A stretch of 64,000 nucleotides of DNA from Meandrina meandrites (lineage: Eukaryota; Cnidaria; Anthozoa; Scleractinia; Meandrinidae). Below, piece by piece: positions 1 to 10,969 of the stretch. A program made the translations under genes and the position numbers. A model generated the notes under the pieces. That model worked only from the letters and a program-made list of their open reading frames with translations. It ran no database searches and had not been told where the DNA came from. The DNA lies in NCBI GenBank assembly GCA_963693305.1, contig OY855903.1:54811150-54875149 (forward strand), given 5' to 3'. Positions within the stretch are counted from its first letter, which is position 1; each line of letters begins with the position of its first letter.

Positions 1-460
1 ACCAATAAACAGGATAAAGCTTTTGACAATGAAGCAAAGTAAGGTAACCTCTGTTTGGCAATAGTTGCCTTGCTGTTACGATGCAATTAATTTCTGCTCA
101 ATAATCTTTTAACCGACGACAAACTTGACCGATCTTAATACTCCGAGCGGTATTTTCTCAGCAGGGGGGCTCGCTCAAGGGGTTGAAAATCATGTTCCAC
201 AGTGTTACCAACTTCTATGGGACCTTTAAGGTTATGTTTCTACTGAATAAGCCGTACGCAAAGACGCATAAACCAGAAGTTTAGTGGGGTAAAGGGTAAG
301 TATTTTTGTTGTCTAGTCTAGAATAGGATTATAAAATGCAGTGAACATGGTCTGGTTAAGAGAAATGATTTCAGAGTCCCACCAGCCATTAATAAGAGTG
401 GCGCTCCCAAGAAATAGATTCTGGGACGAAATTTTGTGGGCGTTTTTTAAAATTTTCTTT
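1..460. other. Non-coding, no recognisable feature
   Basis: No open frame with domain-like content, no tRNA or rRNA, and no clear inverted repeat were seen on either strand. The stretch ends where a tRNA-derived SINE begins. Confidence 0.5.
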
Positions 461-705
461 GAGACGCGTTGGCCTAAGGATAGTGCGCTGGACTCCGGAT
501 CGTGAAGTCCGGGTTTGAGCCCTGGCCGTGGGACTGCGTTGTGTTTTTAGGCAAGACACTCTCTGTCATAGTTCCTCTCTCAACCCATGTGTATAAATGG
601 GTACCGGCGAATTTACTACTGGGGAAACCCTGCGATGGACTAGCATGCCACCTTGTAGTGAGTAGAAATATGTCTGGTGCCATAAAGAAACAAGGGTGTG
701 GAAAA
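461..705 (+). repeat. tRNA-derived SINE, copy A
   Basis: The head resembles a tRNA gene, with a box A-like GCGTTGGCCTAAGGATAG and a box B-like GGGTTTGAGCCC. The body is shared with the copies at 20590-20805, 27441-27716 and 54934-55221, including the motifs GTATAAATGGGTACCGGCG and CTGCGATGGACTAGCAT. The 3' part after about 650 has diverged from the other copies. SINEs of this kind are transcribed by RNA polymerase III and moved by a LINE in trans; no such LINE is visible here. Confidence 0.75.
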
Positions 706-1619
706 CAAGGCAGTCCCGCTAAAAGCGGTCCGGTCGACTTCGCGACCAAAAATAGTTTTCCCTTATTTTTTTCCGTGAAAAGGGTATGGTCTATATATAT
801 AAAGCATTAATTATTTTCCAGTCCTATATTTTTCTTTTGCTCCGAGCCAAAATTCAATTTTGGCCGACCCAGATTTGGCGACGGTGATCGAAAGGGTAAA
901 AACGGAGCCACATCGTTCCAGTGTGAACATAAGCTTGATTATCAGCCGCTGTTCAGGGAGTGAGCCTGCGCAAGACAGGACTGGGGAGAGCTGTGGAAAT
1001 CGAGTCCAGTGTGGACGGCCAAAACAGAAGCGTTTCAATAAACTGCGGTTTCGATCGTACCAGTGTGGACGATAGGCGAAAATGCATCGAACAAATTACA
1101 TCAGCGAAAATATGATAATATTTTGTATCGAAGTAACGAAATAGACAGACTTTTCAAGAAATCAAAATCCAGTAACGAAATCGTTTTGAAGATTGATCAA
1201 GGAAAAGTGCTTTGCTGAAACTGTCTGCTCTCTATCACCACATACCTCCATTTGTATATACAAGCTGAATACTGGAATATGTTATTAAATATTTATCAAT
1301 TTTACTTCAAACGGATTAAATTGAATTTTTACAAAAATTAAATTATTGTAACGCCACCTGAATTCATGCATAATCTCAGCGTTAAACTCTTTAATTAATC
1401 TCAGACAACTCAACTCAAATTCTGTTCTTGTTTAATTTTTGATTTTTGATAAATGTTTATATGTAGGTAGGGGATGTAAGCAACACCGCCAACCACCCGA
1501 ATGAACAGACAAGCTGAACAACACACCATGCACATACAGCTGCAGGTTCATGACTTCATAGTTTGCTCTCCCTTAATCCTTATCTAGTTGTTCTAGAGAC
1601 ATTTTGGGTATGAATGAAG
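706..1619. other. Non-coding, no recognisable feature
   Basis: AT-rich DNA in which the short open frames overlap each other on both strands and show no domain. I see no gene or structured repeat. Confidence 0.45.
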
Positions 1620-2025
1620 CTACTTAGTCTCCATGATAGTGCACGTTTGGTTTCCTTTAGCTATATTTTTCATTCCGGGTATGTATTCGCAAACGTAAGC
1701 TATTGTCTTGTCGCAATGTATCCCTACTATCCCCTTCCCCAATAGGTATTCTCCACAGTCCTCCATCAGGCTCAGTGTGCCATAGCAGGTCAAGGGAAGG
1801 AACAATGCCATCCATAAAAACTCATGTTGCATCCTCCAGGGTGTCTTTTATGAGCACAAAAATTCTGTCGACTAAAGATTCTTCTGGAAGGCTGATGAGA
1901 AATGTCAGCTCATCGGAGTCATCAATAGAAATCAGTTAAACTCTTTCGCTGGTGCAGCTGGAGTTGGCTTAAAATAGTGAAGGCTTGTAATAGTGACTGT
2001 AGTATTTTTCCATTCAGGCCTACAG
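1620..2025 (-). pseudogene. C-type lectin domain exon, degenerate
   Basis: Read on the minus strand, the end of a C-type lectin domain is clear: DCGEY, then a Cys in GIHCDK, then YVCEY, about 1660-1770. The same spacing is seen in the lectin exons at 31856-32244 and 38337-38725. Upstream, in a second frame, are a lectin-like ANSSC and LISIDDSDEL followed by VFMDG and a PDGG motif. The second frame holds in-frame stops, one of them where tryptophan is expected before VFMDG. A frameshift lies in the PDGG region, where the usual residues between PDGG and CGEY are lost. The acceptor is probably near 2020-2030, but the 5' boundary is unsure. No partner exon is visible. I call it a dead, isolated lectin exon; it could also be a badly assembled exon. 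Confidence 0.65.
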
Positions 2026-2035
2026 TAAGAACTGA

Positions 2036-4785
2036 AGCTGTACAACAAATCAAAAGGAAGAAAATTACAAAAAAGCATTAACGCCCACCTAATGGTTACA
2101 AGGGAGCATTTATCCTTTGAATATAGTTAAAAATTAAGAAATATATGTTACGGTTAACTTAGTTGTTTCTCTTCTTCTTCTTCTTCTTCTGACACATGGG
2201 TCGGATTGGCTATAATTTCAAATTTTTAAAATAACTAAATAAATAAAATGATGCTTCTCATTCAATAGCGAGAAAATGGATTATATTGTAATTCATTGCT
2301 TTAGCGCATGTGGCTATAATTTAGTCACTAACATTCAATAGAAAGAGCGCATTAAGTAGGGATTTTTTTGGTATCACTGGCCTTGGCTGCATAGTTCTGC
2401 GAATGAAGCACGGTCAAAGAAAGTGCTCTTGAGTGTCTCTAGTGTTGTTAAACAGACTACCACATGAAGGAAAGATAAATTAAGATGATATGATGAATAA
2501 ACCAACACAAACATTCAATTTCTAAGGGTCAGAAATTCGGCATGGGATTCTTTGGGGTTTTGTTGGAAGCCCCAGGGTTTTTTGGGCAGTTGAAATGTCG
2601 AGTACCCCCTATATGTTTATGTAATGACGTTCTTACTAGATGGTTTTTTCTTACTTATGACATGACGCATTAACTTGCGTTTGCGTGACCCTGCCGTAAA
2701 GTCGTTATATAGCTATACATGGATTTATGAAAACCAGGTCAAAGAAAAGCCTCCTCGGTCTATTTGGCCATGTACCGTGGGGACTTAGTAGGCTTAAAAC
2801 AGGGCCGAGAAACAGAAAAAAAATGCTAACCAGTGCGGAAGGGTTAATAAGTCAAAGGAGAAGAGAGAGAAAAAAATGACATTTCCTTTAGTTCTTATAT
2901 CGTCTACTTTGGAGTTTCTGGCCAGTAAAAAACGTTTACGGCGAATTTTGCACAAAGCGGTGAAAATAACGTTGACCCCTTTTTCAAAAATTTTAGACAT
3001 AGCTATTATGCTGCTTTCAGCGAGACAGGCATAAATCGACTTACTGTTTACCTGAAATCTTTCGCGCCATTGAAATTGATAAAAAGACAAAAATATAAAT
3101 TTAATACACTTGATATATAAAGTTTTCAACGCTAATTCTGTACTCTATACTTGTTTTCATTATAACATCTTTCCTTTGTCATGCCCAATAGTTATTTTTG
3201 GTCTGTTACCTCGAGAAACGCTGTCCTATCGGAGAAGTATGGCTCAATATATTCAGAACGTGAGCGTTCCTGAAGTAAAAAAAGCATATAACGCGATTTC
3301 AAAACCTTTTTGGAGCGGCCGGCTCTTGCGTTTAAGATGACTATAATTATTGTTATGTCGTTTCGCTGTGTATTTCACACTAATGACATCAGAATTTATG
3401 TAAGGGTTTTTTTCGTTTGCGTGGCTTTGCTGTTTATGTCGTTATATCGCTATTATGTCGCTAATGTCAGTGAAACAGTTTTAATTAAACTTGTTTACCG
3501 TTTGTAACATTTTTCGACCCATTGGAGTTGATAAAAAGACCAAAAAATATAAATTTACTGTTCTTACCATTTTTTAACGTTAATTTTGTATTTGAACTTA
3601 TTCTTAACTTCTTTTTTAGGCAGTATTGAAGTCTTACATCATTCTCTTCCTCTGTTAATGTTTTGGGTCAACTACTTGGAGGTGGAAAATGCATATAACG
3701 CGATAAATAGTTCGAAATCTTTTAGAACGGAGAATTCTTGTGCTATTCATCTCCGTTGCAATATCCAAAGTGGAAATACTGAAAAGGTACGTGTTGTTGA
3801 AACAATTGTTTGATTATCACCTAATAAATGCAACTTTGCAGTTCTTTGTCGTGACAAAATTAATGGGCTGCAGCTACGCTCTTTCTTGCTGACATTTTTG
3901 TATATCGAGTAGACCATTAAAAAATAAAACGTCCAATTTCGGAAAGCAAATGATGTAAATACTTTAGACAATTCTAGAAGTGTAGCCCATCAGGAGAGGA
4001 ATGTGCAGCAGACAGGCGATCAAAAATTGCTCAATTTACATAAGATGTTCCCCATGCATTACGCCACAATGGAGGTTCAGCTTTGATATATTTTATATAG
4101 TTTTGTTTTGTGCGAGAATTAAATTGTGCAAATAGTTACAATAAAGCGTTATGTGCTATTTACTACCTCACAATTATTATTCGTGCTAACCCGTAATAAG
4201 GAAAATATCCTTATCGAAAGTAACAAATTTATCAATCATAAGAAATAAATCAAGTAAAAAAAGATATACTTTCAAATGATAACTAAGTAAAAATAAACGC
4301 CCTCAGTAAGACGAAAGAAAAACCGAAACAGTATCAACAATGAGTCACAACACCAATATCGCTATGCATGCCTGCTACTGTGCATGACTCACCAAAATCC
4401 GAAAATTGGTGAAAACAAACACATTGAAAAACTCTTATCCAATAAATAATAAATGCTGATACTGGTTTTAGACCCAAATTTCTTTTTCTGTAGCTGAAAA
4501 ACTCATGGTCTTGCTCTGATTTTCAACCTCGCATGACAAAAATCAGTTATTATTCATACCAATCAAAGTTTGATAAAATAACGATCGGATTGATTTGTAT
4601 CTCAAATTTTAACAATTGAGGTTGATTTTCGAATTGTACGTGACAAAATTCAGTGGTTATTCTGGCCCGTATGGCCACACCTGTACCGGCCGTTCCGACC
4701 AAAACATTGCGACTTTTAGCCGACGATAGTAAGTTTTGAATATAATTAAACATTCAGAAACATACGTTCTGGTTAAGTTACTCTT
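2036..4785. repeat. AT-rich dispersed repeat block, left part
   Basis: This stretch is built from diverged copies of a few repeat units. The unit at about 3110-3600 recurs in the same orientation at about 11490-11955. The unit at about 3740-4200 recurs inverted at about 12366-12765. The unit around 2130-2350 (GTCGGATTGGCTATA followed by TTTCAAATTTT) recurs near 11010, 12250 and 13650. A (TTC)n run lies at 2168-2190. The longest open frames are shadows of these repeats and carry no recognised domain. The copies look like remnants of a non-autonomous transposon with long inverted arms. Confidence 0.6.
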
Positions 4786-4984
4786 TGTAATGAATTTATT
4801 CCGTTCCAAACTAACAACTACAGGCTGAGGGGAATCTAAACCAGACAAGAGTTCAAAGATCCTAAACACGATTACAAAATGTCCGATAAACGCAACGAAA
4901 AACTAAACCACGAGTGATTTTACACAAGATCACGTGACTCAAAATGTCAATGTCAATAGAGGGGGATCCCTTGAATTCCGCACA
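4786..4984 (-). repeat. 3' LTR of the BEL/Pao element
   Basis: 199 bp, TG to CA, identical to the other LTR except at 4887. On the element's own strand this is the downstream LTR and should carry the polyadenylation site; I could not place that signal with confidence. Confidence 0.95.
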
Positions 4985-4996
4985 CCCCCACCTTAA
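4985..4996 (-). other. Polypurine tract of the BEL/Pao element
   Basis: On the minus strand the bases TTAAGGTGGGGG stand directly before the 3' LTR start TGTGCGG. This is where plus-strand DNA synthesis would be primed. Position and composition fit; function is inferred. Confidence 0.75.
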
Positions 4997-5134
4997 CCAA
5001 TGGACCGAAAGCATTGGTTAATGTCCTCGACTCACTGTTCAGTAAGAATAAGGTCTACAATAAAGGTATCTCAAATCTACCACAACTGAGTCATTGTTTG
5101 TTCTCTATGCAACTTTGTCTTTAATCCAATCAGC

Positions 5135-8100
5135 TCAACCAATGGGACTGTAAGCATTGGTCCATAGTCTCCTCCTTTCTTCTCCTGCTTGAGCGGCCCG
5201 TCTCCGCGGTCGCGAGGGCATCTCGTCCGGTTGTGCTTGGACAGACTCCAGGTTTCTTTCATTCTGTACACTTGTGTGCTCCTCAGGCTGGCTCTCCGAT
5301 TCCTCCACAACATCATCTAGAATTTCCAGGGGAAATAGTCGTTGAAGGGGACGACGCAGAAAGGAAATCTTTCCTTTATCAGCGATGCGCACCACTGCCC
5401 CTCTCGTCTTCTTGTCGACTCCCTTAATGAGCTCATGCACGACTCCCATCCTCCATTTCGCACGCGGAAGAGATTCATCATGTATACTGACAACGTCACC
5501 AATCTGCATAGTCTCGCCTGTGGAATTTAACTTCAACTTGTGAGATTCTCTGAGAGTTGGAATGTACTCGCGTCTCCAACGGTTCCAGAAATGATCCATT
5601 AATTTCTGTAAATATCTGGCTCTCTTTGTGACTGTTTCTCGGGTACTGGGGTTGTCTATTCCACTTCTGGTCACATCTGGTAATGACAGCATCCGTCTAC
5701 CACTGATTAGATGAGATGGTGTCAAAGGCTCCTCCAGGTCATCTGGATACAAGTAGGTCAATGGCCTGGAGTTCAGAATACATTCAACTTCAATTAAGAC
5801 TGTCAAGAGTTCCTCATATGTCAGGCGAGCCTTTCCAAGAGTTTTCTTTAGACAGCGTTTGGTACTCTTGATCATCCGTTCAAAAAATCCCCCCCACCAT
5901 GGGGCCTTCTCAAGATTAAACTTCCACTGAATTTTCCTCTCCAAAAGAAACGAAGTGACATCAGGGTCACTGAAGATCCTGGTTAATTGAGTGGCGGCTG
6001 CCTTGAATGTCTTCGCATTATCAGATATGATAAGTTCTGGAATTCCTCTGCGGGCCACAAATCTTCGAAGACATCGAATGAAGGCCTGGGTTGTGAGACT
6101 TGGAGTGAGCTCAATGTGTATCGCCTTGTACTTCCACAGGTGAACAAGCAAATGTAAACTTTAGTGACTTGAATTTCCTTTCCAAAGACCGATTTCACAA
6201 ACAGCGGTCCAGCAAAGTCCACTCCTGTGCTCGCAAAGGGGCTTCCTTCTTTGAATCTGAATTCAGGCATATCTGAGGAGGGCTCGACCTTGTATGATCT
6301 TCCTTCGTGTCTTCTGCACACCACACAATTGTAAATCTGTTTTCGGACGACTTGCCTTCCCTTGGTCAGCCAGAAACGAGATCTTATTTCCGTCAGTGTT
6401 TCTCTTACTCCATTATGCATCACCCTGTGGTGACAGTCTCTTATTATGAGCCTTGTAATATGGTGATCACATGGCAACCATGCTGGGAATTTGGCTGATT
6501 CCGGTAGAGACGAGTTACAGAGTCTTCCTTTGCACCTGAAGATTCCATTCTTGTCCGTAATTACACCCAGCTGAGCACACTGCTGTTTGAAATTTCGGTT
6601 CAGTGGTAAAGACTTCTGAGACTCCTTTATCCACATTGATTCACAGAACAACCCTTCTTCACTGGTCAGACTTCCAGAACTCAAAGAACTAACAGGCCTT
6701 GAGGATCGCGCCTTGATGTTGTTCACAAAGCGTATGACATACGCAGTTACTCTACACAGTTTGCTAAAATCACTGAAGTCTTCACAGTTCATGACATGTG
6801 CTATGCCCACTTCTGGTGTGTTTTTCACGAGGAGAACACTTGATTCTTCTAGGTCTTGCACTGCTTGCACCTTCATTTCCTTCAAGCACTCTGGTGGTGG
6901 TTGAGTCATTTCTAAATCATCTTCCCTTTGCTCTGCTTCTTCTTGATGAGAGATCCATGTTGGTCCAGTCCACCAAAGAGTGTTGTTTACCAGCGATAAG
7001 GGATTTACTCCTCTTGATGCTAAATCTGCTGGATTCTCCACGCCTGGAACATGAGCCCATACATCTGTTGGCAAGAGCTGTCTGATTTCTGCAACTCTGT
7101 GGTTAACAAACTGCTTCCATTCTTTATTCTTCCCTTTGATCCAATACAGGACATTCTTTGAGTCTGTCCAGCAGCGGATACGACTGACAACGAGGCACTG
7201 TTCTAGTGTTGTCTTGATCCGGGTAGCCAGCCTTGCTAGGATCAATGCAGCCAAAAGTTCCAACCTCGGAATGGTCTGCTGCTTCAAGGGGGCAACACGA
7301 GTTTTTGAGGCAATCAACTGCACCTGGGTTCTGTTTGGGGACCTTATTACCAAGTAGATCACTGCTGCATAGGCTGAGGTTGAGGCGTCGCCAAAGCCCT
7401 CCAGCTCAAATGCAAGTTCCTCAGTACCATGTTCTGAAGTAACACATCTGGGAATCTGAATAACATTCACCTGTTCCAGTTCTGATATCAACCTCATCCA
7501 TCGGGCTTTCAGTTCTGAGTCAAGTTCCGCATCCCAATGATAGTTTGCCTTGCAGAGGTCTTGTAGAAGAATCTTCATTTGTACAATGATTGGCGAGATC
7601 AAACCCATCGGGTCGAAAAAACTTGCTATCACTCTGAGTACATTGCGTTTCGTGGGGATCAGACCTCGTGCAGTTTCCACATGTGTTTGAAACTTGAACA
7701 AAAACTCATCATTGAAATAGTTTCAATTAGTTCCTAGAACCTTCTGTTCAGTGTTGACATCCCTCTCTTCAAGACCACCAACCATGACTCTATTGAATGT
7801 CTCATCATCTTCAATGAGCTGATTTCCCTTCTCCGTCCGGATACTGACTTCCTTCCGAGATTCCATTTCCTTGATCTTCTCCATGAGGGGCCTTGAGTTA
7901 GTCAGCCATTTTCGCAAGTTAAATCCTCCGTGAGACATTCTCTCTCTTGACTTGAGGTAAAGTTGGTATGCCTGGTCCACATCTGCAAGGCTTAAACTCA
8001 GATCATCTACATACAATGAGCGAAGCATCTGACTGACGAATTCAGGATCTTTCTTTTCATAACTGATGATGTGGTTGCGCAGAGTTGCATTCAACAGAAA

Positions 8101-10734
8101 GGGGCTTGAGGTGACTCCAAACACGACTCGTGCAAATCTGTACTCCACAATGTTAGGCTCTGCTGAATTCACATCATCCACCCACAGGAAACGCAGAACG
8201 TCTCTGTCCTCCTCCTTGACAGCTATCATAAGGAAGGCCTTCTCTATGTCAGCAACAAGTGCAATTGGCTGGATTCTGAATCTTATGAGAATGTCAAGAA
8301 TGTCAGGAGTTAATGATGGTCCTGTATGAAGGCAATCATTTAATGCTGGTCCATCTTCTCTTGCTGATGCATTGTACACAATGCGAAGTTTGGTCGTCAC
8401 CTTGTCCTCTCTTACGACACAGTGATGAGGGAGGTAATGTATCTGATGACAAGACTGGGTATTCTCCGACGGAGTGACTCTTTCAATGATTCCTCGGTTA
8501 AGCTGATCCTTAATCACACGATCATACTCTTCGAGTTGTTCCGGTTTGAGTTTGAGTCGCTTCAACAAGGACAGTAATCTTCTCTGACTCAGACCGCGAT
8601 TGTCAGGCAGAGGGTCATGAGCCTCTTTCCAAGGGAGGCCTACTTCATATCTCTGATTCTTGAAAGTGATTGTCTCATTGAATGTTTCTAGAACAGAGTT
8701 TTCTTCCTGTCTGATTCCGATTGATTCCAATTCCCAGAAGGTGCGGAGTTTCTCATTAAGCTCCATATCCTGCACATCAGTCTCATCTCTGTGAGTGTCA
8801 ATCCGGAGTACATGCGTTGCTGCCAAATTAACCGAGTGGGTGTCTGATCGAGGGGCATTCTCCACGGGACCAGATAATGTCCAACCAAACTTTGTGTTCA
8901 TGGCAACAGGCCCACTCGCACCCCTTTTCACCTCTCCATTTGCAATGTTCCAATACTGATCCGCTCCAATGAGAATGTCTACTGGTCGGTTCTCTTCCGA
9001 AATGCATTCTGACAAAGTGATGTCCTTCAAGTGGGTGTGGTTTTCCCTTGCGAATTGAACTGCTTGATAATTCAGTGGTGAACAAATCATTGGTACGACA
9101 TGTGCTGCGATGCTTACAGTGGTGTCATTGTTAACATTCTGCAGGCACAAGTTCACAACATCAACAGTTTTCAGGTTGTTGTAATCCGATCCAAATGTCT
9201 TGATGCACAATTTCTCTCTTGTTACTGGTTCCAGGCCCAGAGTATCCTGAAGTTGGCGAGTGATGTAAGTCTTCTGACTTCCACTGTCGAGGATGAGTCT
9301 TACTTGACGTTTTACTTGGGAATGTGCTGGGTTGGGATTTGAAGCTAAGGCAATGCAAGTTTGCAACAAAATTGATGTCTTGCTGTCAACATACATGCTG
9401 ATGGCTGCACTTGGTCGTTCACTTCCTTGTGTCGGCGGCTGAGTTTCACTCGCAACAGAGTTGTCCGATACTGGTGTGCGACTGGCCATACACACGCTTG
9501 GGTGGTGTCGCTGACCACAATGTAAGCAGCCTCGTTTGGAATCACAATCCTTGGCTATGTGTGAACGTTTAAGACAGATGAAACACCGTCCCTGTTTCTT
9601 GAGTATTTCCTTTCTTTCACTGACGTTTGCAACAACAACACAGTCTATTGATCTATGGCCCTTCTTACAGAATGTACACGTAATTCTCTGACCTTCAGCG
9701 GTCAACAAAGTATCTGGAGTGATTGGAGGGAGCTTGGGTGGGTGCTTTCTCTCTGGAGTTGCAGATGGGGTTGTTGCCATCGAATTGCACCTTTCTCTGG
9801 CTTCAACTTCAGTTTTGAATACCTTCAACAATTCATCAAGGCTCCAATCCCCAGTGTCAAACTTTCTACTAATTATTAATTTTAGTTCTTGGGGGACTTT
9901 ACTTAGTAGAACTGGGACGAGTAGGCTACCGTATTGCTGAGCATTTACCCCCAAAGCTTGCAAGCCTCTGATGTGGATTTCTGTTTTGTCATACAATTGT
10001 CTGATCCCCTTAACATCACTGACCGAGCTAACCACTGGCAACTTGAGTAAATTATCCATATGAGAGCTAATGATTAACTGTTTGTTTCCATACCTTTGCT
10101 CCAAGATTTCTCTTGCCGACTGATAATTTTCCGATGTTGATGATAACCCTTTAATTGCCGATGCGGCTGGACCTTCCACAAGAGACCTCAAATAGTTCAT
10201 TTTGTCGATGTCGCCGAGTTTCGGGTTTGAGTGAATAGCGCTGTCAAAACAATCAATGGACGCCTGCCACTCCGTCGGTCGACCATTGAACTTTTTCATT
10301 TGTAATTTCGGTAGTTTGGCGTGAACTTCAGCGTTCGAAGCTGCTGTTGCTCCATTTGAGAGTATTCCAGAGTGAGGACTTCCAGTTAAAGCGCTTGAGG
10401 TTGAAATCGGCGGGGAATTGATCTGCAAAGATTTAAGTGTCGAGTCGATGCGAACCATCGCCCACGGGATTTCATCTGTGATTTCGCTCGCTTCGGTGAC
10501 TTCGTTTACAATAGCATCATCGCCGTCTTCATCATCTATGAGTTCCAAAATCTTGTTATCGAGGTTTTTCAAGGTGTCGAGCTTTTCCCTGAGTAAAATC
10601 TTCTGTTGAGAAAGTTGATCCTGTAACGACGGCTCGAAATTGGAGATTGAATCTTCGACTTGCGTGAGGAGTTTCTTGACATGTGCTCGATGACCTCCGC
10701 GGATTTTCCTTTGTTTCTTGAGTCCTTCAGCCAT
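5135..10734 (-). pseudogene. BEL/Pao gag-pol polyprotein, two lesions
   Basis: The start at 10734 is the first Met after the primer site and gives an N-terminus MAEGLKKQRK; an upstream Met would lie inside the LTR. Residues about 140-310 are the DUF1759 gag domain. CCHC knuckles lie at about 353-365, 384-397 and 403-415. The protease motif DSGS is at about 483-486, and the reverse transcriptase has YVDD at about 908-911. A TGA codon (7723-7725) interrupts the frame just after KVLGTN, where BEL elements usually have tryptophan. The same frame continues through RNase H (GDAST; WTDSKN) and the integrase zinc region (HH, then CVVCRR) to about 6150. There a single-base loss, probably near 6122-6135, shifts the frame. 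The other frame carries the integrase core (SDNAKTF, then E in WWGGFFER) and the C-terminal domain, ending at 5135. Integrase is therefore split and the polyprotein truncated. Confidence 0.93.
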
Positions 10735-10748
10735 TGTTGTTCCAGAAT

Positions 10749-10765
10749 CCGACTCCGAAGGACCA
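10749..10765 (-). other. tRNA primer-binding site of the BEL/Pao element
   Basis: On the minus strand TGGTCCTTCGGAGTCGG follows the 5' LTR with no gap. It is complementary to a tRNA 3' end reading GAAGGACCA. Animal tRNA-Tyr starts CCTTCG and ends CGAAGGA before CCA, so a tRNA-Tyr primer is my best guess. The assignment is inferred and the tRNA itself is not in the window. Confidence 0.7.
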
Positions 10766-10964
10766 TGTAATGAATTTATTCCGTTCCAAACTAACAACTA
10801 CAGGCTGAGGGGAATCTAAACCAGACAAGAGTTCAAAGATCCTAAACACGATTACAAAATGTCCGACAAACGCAACGAAAAACTAAACCACGAGTGATTT
10901 TACACAAGATCACGTGACTCAAAATGTCAATGTCAATAGAGGGGGATCCCTTGAATTCCGCACA
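10766..10964 (-). repeat. 5' LTR of the BEL/Pao element
   Basis: 199 bp, TG to CA. On the element's strand this is the upstream LTR, so it should hold the promoter. It matches the other LTR except at 10867. Confidence 0.95.
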
Positions 10965-10969
10965 CTCTT

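Larger units (their letters stand above)
4786..10964 (-). mobile_element. BEL/Pao LTR retrotransposon, nearly complete
   Basis: A 6179-bp element on the minus strand with 199-bp LTRs that begin TG and end CA. It is flanked by the 5-bp target duplication CTCTT (4781-4785 and 10965-10969), the usual size for BEL/Pao. Order from the 5' end: LTR, tRNA primer site, one gag-pol frame (DUF1759 gag, three CCHC knuckles, DSGS protease, YVDD reverse transcriptase, RNase H, HHCC and DDE integrase, C-terminal DUF5641-like domain), polypurine tract, LTR. The LTRs differ at one base (T at 4887, C at 10867), so the insertion is young. It interrupts an older repeat whose two sides match the uninterrupted copies near 12230 and 13600. 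One stop codon and one frameshift break the coding frame, so this copy is probably non-autonomous now. Confidence 0.95.

Noticed and set aside
3110..3507. Open frames of 65-76 codons in the repeat block
   Set aside because: The equivalent copy at 11490-11955 does not keep the frame, and no domain is recognisable.
8066..10609. Open frames on the plus strand, and in other minus-strand frames, across the retrotransposon
   Set aside because: They overlap the long gag-pol frame with its clear domains and are shadows of it.
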